From Candidatus Thorarchaeota archaeon (GTDB taxonomy: Archaea; Asgardarchaeota; Thorarchaeia; Thorarchaeales; Thorarchaeaceae): DNA of 32,759 nt. A model generated the notes under the pieces. That model was not told the origin of the DNA. It saw nothing but the letters and a program-made list of their open reading frames with translations, and ran no database searches. The translations under genes and the position numbers were made by a program. Shown here in pieces: positions 1 through 9,293 of the stretch. The DNA is taken from the NCBI GenBank assembly GCA_016839245.1, contig JAEOUN010000010.1, positions 1 to 32,759 on the forward strand. The letters are read 5' to 3'. How positions within the stretch are numbered: the stretch's first letter is position 1; every line of letters starts with the position of its first letter.

Positions 1-1
1 A

Positions 2-922
2 ATGACTTTGGTCCGTTCTATTGATCCTGTATCTTGGTTACAAACTGCATATTATGAAGACTCGTGGTTACAGAATGGGACTTTTATTCAAACCATTGAT
101 AGCTTCCAAGAGAATGAAATTGTTTTAAACAAAGAAGATTCCAATCGTTTAGAGAAAGGAATTGGTGATTGGATCTCTGTGACCATTCCAGGTAATGACT
201 CATCGACCGAATCTTATCGAATTGTGAATATTCTCGGTAGTACTGATGACTTTGATGGATTCCCGTGTTTTAGTTCGTTTATCCTACGAGATGATAGAAT
301 AGAAACAACTGATAGTAGAACATCTGAGACTAAAATATTGGTAAAACTACATGGGTCTCAAATATATGATAATCATCTTCAAATCATTTTGGATCATCCT
401 GATGTCATTAGAGTTGTTCAAATGTCCAGCATAGAATTACCGCTCTCTGCCAAATACTGGATACAAAGTAGACTCTTTCTCTCTCAGATAATGGTAAACT
501 GCTTCATTGCACTTGATATTGGAACAATCTTCATTATTGCATTCTTACAATCAAGAATACAAGAATATGAAATCAATCTTTTGAAACTGAAAGGAATTAG
601 GAACAGCTACATATTTAGAATATTCAGCATTGGAGTGATTCTATGGAATCTAATTATCATTTTAGTAGGTTTCATTGTTGGAACAATTGCACATGTTGGA
701 GTCATAGCACTTAGAAATGCACATTATATAGGCTCGATAAAAGAACGATGTTTGTTTACGCCTGATATATTGTTGATATTTGGAATTTACTGTATTGTTT
801 CAATTAGTTCAATAGTTGTTTTTCATTGGATTAATATTCGTAAATCAAAACAAGGAGAAAAAAATTATGATAAATCTAAGAAATTTAGTGAAAGTCTGGG
901 GATATGGCTCAACTCAAGTTAA
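2..922 (+). CDS. ABC transporter permease, FtsX/MacB-like C-terminal part (5' truncated)
   Basis: The reading frame is open to the left edge, so only the last 306 residues are visible and the ATG at position 2 is probably internal. Residues 1-155 look like an extracytoplasmic domain. Three hydrophobic segments follow at about 161-183, 205-232 and 254-276, the usual C-terminal FtsX arrangement, with an FtsX-like linker (RIQEYEINLLKLKGIRNSYI) after the first. Known FtsX/MacB/LolC-type permeases work with a separate ATPase in efflux, lipoprotein release or cell-wall control; the substrate cannot be read here. The gene runs 56 nt into the downstream ATPase gene in another frame, a long overlap that suggests translational coupling. 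Family call is good; precise function unknown. Confidence 0.8.
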   Translation: MTLVRSIDPVSWLQTAYYEDSWLQNGTFIQTIDSFQENEIVLNKEDSNRLEKGIGDWISVTIPGNDSSTESYRIVNILGSTDDFDGFPCFSSFILRDDRIETTDSRTSETKILVKLHGSQIYDNHLQIILDHPDVIRVVQMSSIELPLSAKYWIQSRLFLSQIMVNCFIALDIGTIFIIAFLQSRIQEYEINLLKLKGIRNSYIFRIFSIGVILWNLIIILVGFIVGTIAHVGVIALRNAHYIGSIKERCLFTPDILLIFGIYCIVSISSIVVFHWINIRKSKQGEKNYDKSKKFSESLGIWLNSS

Positions 923-1748
923 TGCCTTAAGAGGGCTGAATTTGGTTGTAGAGGAGGGCGAGTTTATTTCTATAATGGGACCATCGGGAAGTGGGAAAAC
1001 CACCCTATTGAACATAATTAGCGGTGTAGAAAAACCCACAGCTGGTACGGTGCAAATTAATGATAAATATCTTGCAGAAATGAGTTCAGAGGAGTTAGAT
1101 AATTACCGATTGACAACAATTGGATATATCTTTCAATCGTATAATCTGATCCCCAGTCTTAATGTTTTGGACAACATTCAACTGCCTATTCTTGCGGCTA
1201 ATAAAGAATCATCATTTGCCATAGAAAGAGCAAATGAGTTGTTGGAGCTGGTCAATCTTAAGAATAGAGCAACGCACCATCCGCATGAATTAAGTGGCGG
1301 AGAACAGCAGAGGATTGCCATTGCAGTAGCATTGGCAAATAAGCCAAAAATCATACTTGCAGACGAACCAACTGGAAATATTGATTCTATTGCAGCTGCA
1401 CATCTAATGAAATACTTTAGATCCATTGTTGATGAATTCAAAATTACATTAATCCTTGTAACTCATGATGATTCTGTTGCAAGGACGGCTGACTGGATTT
1501 TTTTAATTAAGGATGGTCAAATCCAATCCAGAGTTGAACCAACATCAGTAGAACTCCACGAAGTCGATTGTTCAAGTTATCTTGAACACAGAGTAGAAGA
1601 GACAAAGGGTGAAATCCGAGCGTTAGATTCACGAATTGGTTCTGGATCTATTGATGGTGCTTCGTACGCAGATGCTCGAGCAACGCTTCTTGAAAGACTG
1701 AGGGTACTTGAGAGTGAACTCATGAAGCTAGGCAAACTAAGTCAATAG
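867..1748 (+). CDS. ABC transporter ATP-binding protein, LolD/MacB type, with C-terminal coiled-coil extension
   Basis: This is the ATPase of the permease upstream. The start is placed at ATG 867 because GGAG at 854-857 lies 9 nt before it and the protein then opens like its family (MINLRNLVKVWG). Visible motifs: Walker A GPSGSGKT at residues 38-45, Q-loop Gln90, signature LSGGE at 142-146, Walker B ILADE at 163-167 and switch His200. The protein is 293 residues; LolD/MacB-type ATPases are usually about 220-235. The extra 55-60 residues are a charged, predicted helical tail rich in Leu, Glu and Arg, probably a coiled coil for partner contact (inference). The start lies within the last 56 nt of the permease gene. 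Confidence 0.92.
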   Translation: MINLRNLVKVWGYGSTQVNALRGLNLVVEEGEFISIMGPSGSGKTTLLNIISGVEKPTAGTVQINDKYLAEMSSEELDNYRLTTIGYIFQSYNLIPSLNVLDNIQLPILAANKESSFAIERANELLELVNLKNRATHHPHELSGGEQQRIAIAVALANKPKIILADEPTGNIDSIAAAHLMKYFRSIVDEFKITLILVTHDDSVARTADWIFLIKDGQIQSRVEPTSVELHEVDCSSYLEHRVEETKGEIRALDSRIGSGSIDGASYADARATLLERLRVLESELMKLGKLSQ

Positions 1749-1911
1749 TAATGGTAGTCTGCTTTGTTACAGAAATATTCTCAACTAATCATCTGCATAT
1801 CTCCAAAAATACATTCTAAAAACTTATTCCAATTCCTTTTATCTTGCGAAGGTTTAAACGTTAACATCTTTATCAAAGAATAGAGTACGAGCTTGAGAAA
1901 AGGTGAATTAC

Positions 1912-2520
1912 TTGGCTTCAATCAGGAAGGCATTTAGATGGGGCAAAAAGAAACCTGACGTTAGTGAGATATCAAGTCGCCTTAGAATTCTTAGTAAGCA
2001 ACTTGCACGTCAAAGAAACAAGCTAGAGAAAGAAGAACATGATACTAGGGCCCGTGCTGTTCGAGCTCGTAAAGCTGGTCAGATGGATGCTTACAAGACT
2101 TATGCCACAGAAATGATTCGTTTTCGACGATATGCTTTATCTGTCGATAAATCTCGTCTACAGATTCTAAAGATATTGGCTCATTTAAATCGAGCACAGA
2201 CATCAGCAAAGACAAGTCTTGCACTCCAAGAAGTTGCCAAAATCCTTGGTATGTTGGGCGATTCAACAGACACGACAAAAGTGGTAGCCAATGTTGATGA
2301 GATTGCCCGTCGTCTTGAAGAGTTCGAGATTGAGTCGTCAATATCTGATGAGGCCCTTGATTCATCAATGGAAGTATCTTCTGAGGATATTGCCTCTGCT
2401 ATGCAAGAGATTGATGCAGAGGCTGGTATGGCTGAAGTGTCAGCTGTTAAGAAACCGCTTAGTGAAGTAGAATCATTAGAAGAGGACATCAAATCATTAG
2501 AGCGAGAGCTTGGAATGTGA
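1912..2520 (+). CDS. Snf7/ESCRT-III-like protein
   Basis: A 202-residue highly charged helical protein resembling Asgard ESCRT-III. It has a basic N-terminal helix (IRKAFRWGKKK), long helices over about residues 15-125 with the Snf7-like pattern RLRILSKQLARQRNKLE and an RLQILKILAHLNRAQTS stretch, an acidic C-terminal part (EIDAEAGM), and a last helix LEEDIKSLERELGM that resembles a MIM1 motif for a Vps4 MIT domain. Family members polymerise on membranes in division and vesicle scission. TTG 1912 is preferred over GTG 1903 because a perfect SD (AGGTGA, 1901-1906) sits 5 nt before the TTG and overlaps the GTG. No Vps4 or other ESCRT gene is in the window. The nearest neighbour is the convergent B-box gene, 7 nt away. 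No winged-helix tail as in crenarchaeal CdvB is present. Confidence 0.83.
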   Translation: MASIRKAFRWGKKKPDVSEISSRLRILSKQLARQRNKLEKEEHDTRARAVRARKAGQMDAYKTYATEMIRFRRYALSVDKSRLQILKILAHLNRAQTSAKTSLALQEVAKILGMLGDSTDTTKVVANVDEIARRLEEFEIESSISDEALDSSMEVSSEDIASAMQEIDAEAGMAEVSAVKKPLSEVESLEEDIKSLERELGM

Positions 2521-2527
2521 TTACATC

Positions 2528-4099
2528 TTACCAGAAACTATCTCTATTGCTTCTTGATTGTTTTTCAATCTCTCTTCTCGTATGATATGAATCTCTCATG
2601 AGATCCTTGTATCTTCTAATGAAATCTTCAGGAACCATTCTTCCATCTCGTAATAGATGAACGGTTTCTCTTACCGCATTACGAATAGACTCAGCATCTC
2701 TCTCAAGGTTGTCTAAAGATGGATTGCTTCTATAGACTGGATCGTATCTCTGAGATGGGTCAGCTCTTCCGAACGAATTTTCCAGATCTCTTCTGAAAGT
2801 ATCTCGATGTGAATATCCCCCGCCAAGTGGGATGTCATGTCCTCTATCCTGAATTGGATTCCACGGTGGTGTCTGATATACATCATTTGGTCTGATTGTT
2901 GGCTGATCATGTCGCTGATTGACTGATAATAGTGAGTAAATCATCCCCTCAATTTTCAATCTTACATCACTAATGTTTGCATCATTTTGTTCTAATTTTC
3001 GAACTCTCTGCATATCTGTCTGAATATATCTTTCAAATTTCCGTGCAATTTCAATGTAGTCTGGAAACACCTTCTTGGTCTGATCGCTGCACGAAATCTT
3101 GACTTCACCCTGTTTTAATTTGAGTACTAATCGCTTTCTAAATCGACCATCTTCTTCAATACCATTCAGATAGATTAAAGGAAAATCAAAGATGGTCTCC
3201 ATTTTTCGACGGACTCTTCCTACCTCGGCAACAAGCATGAGTCTTTTATTGGTGACATACATTGTCCCAATTGCTTTGTCATTCTTCAAGAAATCGCTAC
3301 CTGCGACCTTTATTTCTGGAAGTGCACAGACAGGGAGTTCACCAACGGATAATTGACCATGTTCATAAAAGTCTGCAAATTGATTTTTGTAATACTCAAG
3401 ACCATCAAGCTGTCTTCTTACTTCTTTCAGAGTGATGCGTAATGATTCAATTGCTTCATCGACATTCTGTTTGTAGTATATACCAAGTTCTGTGATGCGA
3501 TTGGTAATTCCTTCAATATAGGGAAATTGTGACGGCGCCCATCTAGAATAATCTATGAAGTTCTTTGTTTCTGCTGCCATTCTTCGTGCTACTATCTCTG
3601 CTTGATTTCCAATTCTGTTCTTTATTGGAGGTAACTCATCTTGAATTCCTTCGAGTTTCTCTTCAATCCACTTGTAATGCAGAAAGTTCGCCATTCGAAG
3701 TGAAACTAGAAGTCTTTTTGCTGATACTAGCTGATTGTTGAGTTCTCTTAATTTGGTGTATCCATATTGGATACTCATAATTGCATGTCTCATATCAAGA
3801 GCCAGTGCCCGTCTCTTATCTTCTAATACAACAACTCTGGTCGAATGGCATTTTGGACAGATGTCAATAGTTCTCTTACCTTTGGTCAGATTCTCAGATT
3901 CGCACTCGGGACATCGTTCGAATTTTTCTCCGGGGATGGGTTCACCAAGTGAATGATGACAATCCGCACAGACCGTATACTCATTTGACCTACTATCCAA
4001 ACAGTCGGTACATAGTGTTGCTCCGCAATCCTCACACATATGCGTAGCTCTATTATCCTGACATGATTGACATTTTTCTAATATTGAATCTTCTGTCAA
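2528..4099 (-). CDS. B-box zinc-finger, coiled-coil and PH/GRAM-like protein
   Basis: A 523-residue multidomain protein with no recognised specific function. Residues 10-49 form a B-box-like zinc module: Cys10/Cys13, His20, Cys22/Cys25, Cys30/Cys33, Cys44/Cys47, His48/His49. A second zinc ribbon follows with Cys63/Cys66 and Cys81/Cys84. Residues 95-245 are long helices, probably coiled coil. Residues 250-362 carry a beta-rich block with GTMYVTNKRLMLV, the kind of opening strand seen in GRAM/PH-type lipid-binding domains (inference). A polar Pro/Asn/Arg-rich linker (about 385-460) and a final charged helix end the protein. Start is TTG at 4099 behind a strong SD (ACCTCC on the plus strand, 4106-4111). 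It converges on the ESCRT-III-like gene with a 7-nt gap, suggesting an adaptor role in membrane remodelling (inference). Confidence 0.75.
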   Translation of the reverse strand: MTEDSILEKCQSCQDNRATHMCEDCGATLCTDCLDSRSNEYTVCADCHHSLGEPIPGEKFERCPECESENLTKGKRTIDICPKCHSTRVVVLEDKRRALALDMRHAIMSIQYGYTKLRELNNQLVSAKRLLVSLRMANFLHYKWIEEKLEGIQDELPPIKNRIGNQAEIVARRMAAETKNFIDYSRWAPSQFPYIEGITNRITELGIYYKQNVDEAIESLRITLKEVRRQLDGLEYYKNQFADFYEHGQLSVGELPVCALPEIKVAGSDFLKNDKAIGTMYVTNKRLMLVAEVGRVRRKMETIFDFPLIYLNGIEEDGRFRKRLVLKLKQGEVKISCSDQTKKVFPDYIEIARKFERYIQTDMQRVRKLEQNDANISDVRLKIEGMIYSLLSVNQRHDQPTIRPNDVYQTPPWNPIQDRGHDIPLGGGYSHRDTFRRDLENSFGRADPSQRYDPVYRSNPSLDNLERDAESIRNAVRETVHLLRDGRMVPEDFIRRYKDLMRDSYHTRREIEKQSRSNRDSFW

Positions 4100-4262
4100 G
4101 TGAGTACCTCCGGTAGTCTAACTCAAATCAGGGAATTATCCAAGAATAACCCGTGTATTACTCCCGAAACATTACGAATACATCTCTATTTGCGAGGGAA
4201 TGTCCAAGCCATATGAGTTAAAACAACTCAATATTCTCAAAATTCCAGCAAAGGAGATCATC

Positions 4263-5648
4263 ATGGAAGACCTCGCGCAAGTGGCTATTGAAGCTGCTCT
4301 AAAAAAAGGTGCATCTTTCGCAGACATTAGAATAGAGAATACTACTACAACAATTATTGAAATCAATGACGGGATTACAAAGCAGGCTCTCTCCTCTATG
4401 TTAAAAGGTGCTGGCATTAGAGCGTTCATAGATGGGGCTTGGGCATTTGCACAAACAACTGATTTGACTCCTGAGGGTATGAAGTCTACTGCGGAATCTG
4501 TTGCAAAACTTGCTATGGCAACAAAAAATAGAGTGGCTGAGAAATTCGATATTGATGGACCCGACATTCGAGACCGTCAATCGTTTCCTGTGAATAAGAA
4601 ATTTGATTCTATTTCAATTGATGAAAAGATGGCGCTTGTTAAGCAAATTGATGATCAAGCTAGTAGTTTTGATTCTCGTATAATTTCAACAAGGTCAGTC
4701 TATGGCGATATGTGGTCTGAGATTTATGTTGCAAATTCGCTTGGTACATCGATTTATACAGAGAATTCAATTCCTAGGATTATATCTGCTCCTACAGCAA
4801 AAGAAGGTGCAAACCGCCAACGTACATTAAGGTCAATAAGCGTACGAGGCGGATTTGAGGCAATGGAACGTGAAGACTCGCAAAATCTGGGTACAACAGC
4901 TGCAGAATTGGCTATTTCGCTTTTATCTTCCATTCCAGCAAAAGGCGGGACATATGATGTCATTATGGATCCGATATTGAATGGAGTCATGACGCATGAA
5001 GCCTTTGGACACGCAGCAGAGGCTGATAACTGGCCGGCTCATGCTACAGTGTTAGAAGAAAAAGTTGGAGAAGTAGTTGGTCCAGAATATCTTAGTATTA
5101 CTGATGATCCTACTCTAGATGGAATGCGTGGTTCATATGACTACGATTGGGAGGGTACTAGAGCTAAAAAACGACATCTTGTAAAAAATGGTATTCTAAC
5201 GGAACTTTTGCATAGTCTCGAAACTGCTTGTAGACTTGGAATGGAACCTAACGGTGCAGCACGCTCTCAATCTTTTATGTATGAACCTATTCCTCGTATG
5301 AGTAATACTTTCATGGAACCAGGCGACTATGATGTTGATGAATTAATTCAGGAAACTAAATCTGGAATTCTTCTCTGTAGTTTCAATTATGGTTATACCC
5401 AATCTGCAAAAGGCCAATTTATGTTTCAAGCAAGTCATGGATATATCATTGAGAATGGCGAAAAATCTCAAATGGTGCGCGATGTTTCATTAGCAGGGAA
5501 TATTTTGGAGATTCTTGCAAAAGTCGATGCAATTGGAAATGATTTTGAGCTTGACGCAGGTAGTTGTGGGAAGAGTGGTCAGATGGTTCCTACGATGACC
5601 GGGGGGCCACACGCTCGAATTCGTGGTGTGCCTGTGGGAGGTATGTAA
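4263..5648 (+). CDS. tldD: TldD family metalloprotease subunit
   Basis: TldD pairs with PmbA (TldE) to form a zinc protease that degrades small unfolded peptides and matures certain modified peptides. The zinc motif HEAFGH (HExxxH) is at residues 245-250 and the conserved Cys of GSCGKSGQ is Cys435, both typical of the catalytic TldD subunit. Length is 461 residues, normal for the family. An upstream in-frame ATG at 4200 exists, but ATG 4263 has an ideal SD (AAGGAG ending at 4256, 6-nt spacing) and begins with the usual MEDLAQVAIEAALKKGA-type N-terminus. The pmbA gene follows immediately (stop TAA then GTG). The 164-bp gap before this gene is shared with the divergent B-box gene. Confidence 0.95.
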   Translation: MEDLAQVAIEAALKKGASFADIRIENTTTTIIEINDGITKQALSSMLKGAGIRAFIDGAWAFAQTTDLTPEGMKSTAESVAKLAMATKNRVAEKFDIDGPDIRDRQSFPVNKKFDSISIDEKMALVKQIDDQASSFDSRIISTRSVYGDMWSEIYVANSLGTSIYTENSIPRIISAPTAKEGANRQRTLRSISVRGGFEAMEREDSQNLGTTAAELAISLLSSIPAKGGTYDVIMDPILNGVMTHEAFGHAAEADNWPAHATVLEEKVGEVVGPEYLSITDDPTLDGMRGSYDYDWEGTRAKKRHLVKNGILTELLHSLETACRLGMEPNGAARSQSFMYEPIPRMSNTFMEPGDYDVDELIQETKSGILLCSFNYGYTQSAKGQFMFQASHGYIIENGEKSQMVRDVSLAGNILEILAKVDAIGNDFELDAGSCGKSGQMVPTMTGGPHARIRGVPVGGM

Positions 5649-6998
5649 GTGAAAGAAAGGCTTCTCGATATTGGTGCACGTGCGGTAGAATTAGCAGAGA
5701 AAATGGGAGCTGATCAAGCAGAGGCATTCATTGGACATAGCAGATCCTTTGAGATTGAGGCTGAAAACAGTTCGATTAAAAGTGCTAGTGAACGCCGTGA
5801 TACTGGGATTGGGGTCCGTACAATTGTCGGAAAAAAGATTGGTTTTGCATATGTTACGACAGTTGATCCTTCTGATATTGAAATAGCTGTATCCAACTCT
5901 TTAGCACTTGCTCACGCTTCAATTGAAGACCCAGCTTTTATCACACTTCCTACAGTTGAAAATTCATATCAACATCCACCTGATCTTTTTGATTCTCGAA
6001 TTGACACAATATCTTCAGAAGCGACAGCTGATTTGATTATACGCACCATTGAAGCAACAAAAGAAAAACTCGGGGGACGTACTTATGCAATTGATGCTGG
6101 TGTAGATACAGCCTCATCAATAAACGTAATTGTCAATTCATTAGGAATTTCAAAAGCTGAATCCAAGACATACATATCAATCTACTCTTATCCAATTATC
6201 AAAGATAATGGCGATCAGACTGCCAGTTATGAATATCAAATCTCAAGATCTCTCCATGACATCGATCCTGAATTCGTTGGAAATCACGCTGCAGAACTCG
6301 CAATCGGATTTCTCAAACCTAAGACTATCGAAGGCGGTGAGATGCCAGTGATATTTGCGCCACTAGGTGCAAGTTCTGTTCTTGGTCGAGGATTTTCCGG
6401 TGCTGTGAATGCTGAAGAAGTGCAAATGGGTCGTTCATATATTTCAGATGCCCTTGGAAATCAAATTGCTTCTAAAAACCTTGAGATAATTGATAATGGT
6501 CTTTTACCTGGTGGAATTGGATCGAGATCTTTTGATGCAGAAGGATACAAATCTCAACGGACACCAGTTCTCGAATCTGGTGTATTGAAGAGCTTATTAC
6601 ATAATTCCTATACTGCCAATAAGGATGAGGTTCCAAATACGGGGAACGCTAGTCGTCCATCGTATTCTGGCCTACCAAGCGTTTCAACGACTAATTTTAT
6701 TGTTAGCCCTAAGAAAGGAACCTTGGAAGATTTCATTGCTGAGATGGATCAAGCAGTAGTCTGTAGAAATACAGGGGATCAACCAAATATGACCACTGGT
6801 GACCTAAGCGCGATGATTATGGAGGGCTATTATATTGAGCATGGTGAGATACAACACCCACTCAAGAACACACTAATTGGTATCAATATGCTAGATCTTC
6901 TGAAGCGAATCACACATGTTGGTACTGATTCAAGAAGGACGTTCTCTATGGTCACCCCGTCAATTGTAGTAGAGAAAGCAACAATAACCTCTGGGTAG
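5649..6998 (+). CDS. pmbA: PmbA/TldE family protein, partner of TldD
   Basis: Non-catalytic partner of TldD; it shares the fold but lacks the HExxxH zinc motif. The N-terminal half starts with a helix and the Q-A-E-A-F strand typical of the family, and the C-terminal half has the GGxGS and NTGDQPNMTTGDLS stretches. It starts with GTG 5649 directly after the tldD stop codon, using an SD (GGAGGT, 5637-5642) that lies inside the end of tldD, so the two are translationally coupled and made in similar amounts. Length is 449 residues, as expected. Its stop is one base from the convergent argS stop. Confidence 0.94.
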   Translation: MKERLLDIGARAVELAEKMGADQAEAFIGHSRSFEIEAENSSIKSASERRDTGIGVRTIVGKKIGFAYVTTVDPSDIEIAVSNSLALAHASIEDPAFITLPTVENSYQHPPDLFDSRIDTISSEATADLIIRTIEATKEKLGGRTYAIDAGVDTASSINVIVNSLGISKAESKTYISIYSYPIIKDNGDQTASYEYQISRSLHDIDPEFVGNHAAELAIGFLKPKTIEGGEMPVIFAPLGASSVLGRGFSGAVNAEEVQMGRSYISDALGNQIASKNLEIIDNGLLPGGIGSRSFDAEGYKSQRTPVLESGVLKSLLHNSYTANKDEVPNTGNASRPSYSGLPSVSTTNFIVSPKKGTLEDFIAEMDQAVVCRNTGDQPNMTTGDLSAMIMEGYYIEHGEIQHPLKNTLIGINMLDLLKRITHVGTDSRRTFSMVTPSIVVEKATITSG

Positions 6999-6999
6999 A

Positions 7000-8910
7000 C
7001 TACATCCTTTCAACGACAGGTATTCCAAGAAGAGTTAGGCAATTAGCCATGGTCACTCTAAATGCATGAACAAGTGATAAACGTGCATCTCTCAATTCAG
7101 GCTCAGTTTTTAAGACTGGACAGGAATCATAGAATTTACTGAAGAGCGTAGCTAGTCTATAACCGTATGCAGTAATCTTGTTCGAAGCAAAACTTGTTCC
7201 CCATACATCCTTTTTCATAGACTTAACTACCTCAAGTATCTCTTGTGGAAATCTTGCTATTGCCTTAATAAGCTCGAATTCCGCATCTTCTTTCAAAACA
7301 TGAAGATGGGCACTTCTGTGGATGTTGGACTCTACTTTCTCAAGAATTCTGTTCGCACGAGCAAGTGAGTATTGAAGATACGGTGAAGCGTCCCCTTGGA
7401 AATCGAGAGCTTCTTCCCATTTGAAAGTAATCTTTCTATCCGGTGATGCATTTAGCATGAAATATCTTAACGCGCCTGATGCAACCTGCCTCGCAATTGC
7501 ATTCTTCTGCTCAATACTCTCATCAGGATTTCGTTTGTCAACCTCAAGTCTTGCTAATTCTGTTGCTTTGTCAAGTACTTCATCTGTAGAGTATCCTATC
7601 CAAGTCCCCTGTCTTCCTGAAAAGTCCTCTCCTTCAAGCCCAACAAACTCATATCCAATATGATGCGAGTTTTCACTCTCTTTTTTATATCCCATCAGTT
7701 CCAGAACTGTATACACCATTCTCTGCGGATGAGCTTGTCTGGATGCAATCACATTAAGCACAATGTCGAATTTTCCTAAATCTCTCTTCTCTCCTCTTAT
7801 TGCGGTTCTGAGTAATCTTTGGTTATTAGGTTGAGTTACAAAGAGATCATAATAAAACGGGTCTTTTACCAATCCAAATTTCCACAGCTGAAGTGCTACA
7901 TCTGCCCCGGTATATGTTCTTGTGCCATCTGATCTGAATAATATCTTGTAAGGATCTTTCAAATCTTTAAACTCATCAATCACTGAGAGATCTGCAACAA
8001 TGCATCCAGCCTTCTCACCACTCTCAAGCTTCGTGATATTATCGCACTTTAGAATCATCTCTTTTGCATGTTCTAAAAGGCCACAATGAGCAATGGTACT
8101 TTCCCAGACTTGATAATCGTGAAAGATACCTAATCTATACCCTGTTTCATATTGAGATTTGACACATTGGTCTACCATCTCGCCGCTGAGTTTTGCATCA
8201 TCACTATCACGGTCTTCAAGATTTCTGGAAATTTCTCTGACTTCCTTCTGAACTTCTTCTGAACTATCAAAGGCATCTTGTACTTCGACATAGAGATGAC
8301 CTAGATAGTGATCATATTTTCCACTAGGCTTTTGATCTTTGATTTGCTTTAATTTCCAAATTAGTTGTGCAATCTGTAATCCTAGGTCATTGATATAGTC
8401 AAGCCTAATCACTTCATAGCCAACAGCTTCTAAAATATTTGAAAGCGTATCTCCAAGTATTGCATTTCGTGCATGACCAATATGCAACGGTTTTGAAGGG
8501 TTGACTGCTGGAAATTCGATAAGTGCACGGCGTCCTTTGAATTCCTCACTCCTGCCATACTGTTCACTTAGATTCAATACAGCTGATATTGTTCTTGAAG
8601 CCAGCTCTCCTCTGTCATAGAAGATATTGATATATGGTCCTTTCACTTGAATTGACTCGACAAGAGATTCCTCTTTCACAAGTTGTTCTAGAGGTATTAA
8701 CATCTCTGCAGCGATTGTAGCTGGATTCTTCTTCTCTTTCTTTGCTTGAATGAATGCAATCGTTGATGCGATGTCTCCAAGGTTTGAATCTGGTGGTGTT
8801 TCAATTGAAGGAACAACAACCTCTGGGTTTACTGAAGCTGCCTTTGCAAGTAACTTCACTACTGTCTGTTTTGCGGATTCCCATGGATTAACATCCTCTA
8901 TCTTATTCAA
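7000..8910 (-). CDS. argS: Arginyl-tRNA synthetase
   Basis: Class I synthetase that charges tRNA-Arg. The N-terminal add-1-like domain covers about residues 10-110, HIGH is at 143-146 within NPSKPLHIGHARNA, and the KMSKS-equivalent is FSGRQG at 430-435, an archaeal-type variant lacking the canonical KMSK lysines. The helical DALR anticodon-binding domain fills about 510-636, starting near YLQYSLARANRILEKVE. Length is 636 residues, as usual for the family. The start is TTG 8910 with an SD (TCACCT on the plus strand, 8918-8923) at good spacing. It is divergent from tfb across a 383-bp gap and convergent with pmbA. Confidence 0.96.
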   Translation of the reverse strand: MNKIEDVNPWESAKQTVVKLLAKAASVNPEVVVPSIETPPDSNLGDIASTIAFIQAKKEKKNPATIAAEMLIPLEQLVKEESLVESIQVKGPYINIFYDRGELASRTISAVLNLSEQYGRSEEFKGRRALIEFPAVNPSKPLHIGHARNAILGDTLSNILEAVGYEVIRLDYINDLGLQIAQLIWKLKQIKDQKPSGKYDHYLGHLYVEVQDAFDSSEEVQKEVREISRNLEDRDSDDAKLSGEMVDQCVKSQYETGYRLGIFHDYQVWESTIAHCGLLEHAKEMILKCDNITKLESGEKAGCIVADLSVIDEFKDLKDPYKILFRSDGTRTYTGADVALQLWKFGLVKDPFYYDLFVTQPNNQRLLRTAIRGEKRDLGKFDIVLNVIASRQAHPQRMVYTVLELMGYKKESENSHHIGYEFVGLEGEDFSGRQGTWIGYSTDEVLDKATELARLEVDKRNPDESIEQKNAIARQVASGALRYFMLNASPDRKITFKWEEALDFQGDASPYLQYSLARANRILEKVESNIHRSAHLHVLKEDAEFELIKAIARFPQEILEVVKSMKKDVWGTSFASNKITAYGYRLATLFSKFYDSCPVLKTEPELRDARLSLVHAFRVTMANCLTLLGIPVVERM

Positions 8911-9293
8911 TCAGAATTCACCTAGACGAATACTCTCTTCCCTCATTGCTTCATAAACTAAACGCCTGATATGAATCAGTCATTCAGATGTTCTAAAAGA
9001 GTCATGATTATTGAAAATAAGTCTAAATATGACCATTATTGTTTTGGATTTTGCTCGACCCTTCTCTTTTTACATGTGAGGAAGGTCATATTTCTATAAT
9101 ATAGTTTATTAAACATTTTACTAAACGACGACAACCTTATAATACTTTATCTTATGCGCATAGGTGCTTATCCTTTCAAAGGAGAAAAGCCCAAACCGTG
9201 CCAAGGTGTTTCTTCACACGCCAGTGGAACACCATGCATCCGCAACTTTGACAGCTCGAACCGCAGCGATACTTACCCGTACGTTGCAGGGAG
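8911..9293. promoter_or_regulatory. argS-tfb divergent intergenic region with a 10-bp inverted repeat and long tfb leader
   Basis: This 383-bp gap holds no convincing gene. A perfect inverted repeat, AAATATGACC at 9025-9034 and GGTCATATTT at 9084-9093, has its half-sites 59 bp apart. A TATA-like TTATAATA lies at 9137-9144, predicting a tfb transcript start near 9165 and so a leader of about 125 nt. The leader contains a palindrome TATGCGCATA (9153-9162), an AAAGGAG at 9178-9184, and a possible 17-codon open frame from GTG 9198 to TGA 9251. Function of these elements is inferred only. Confidence 0.5.
9137..9144 (+). promoter_or_regulatory. TATA-like box for tfb
   Basis: TTATAATA in an AT-rich stretch is the best archaeal TATA match upstream of tfb. 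It predicts transcription beginning near 9165 and a long leader before ATG 9294. Confidence 0.45.

Noticed and set aside
816..866. Upstream in-frame start at 816 for the ABC ATPase
   Set aside because: It would add 17 residues encoded inside the permease membrane helix region; ATG 867 has a proper SD and a family-like N-terminus.
2045..2492. Antisense frames inside the ESCRT-III-like gene
   Set aside because: Shadows of the coding strand; no SD, composition mirrors the Ser/Asp/Glu codons of the real gene.
4215..4229. Short hairpin GAGTT/AACTC upstream of tldD
   Set aside because: Only 5 bp with a 5-nt loop; expected by chance in AT-rich DNA.
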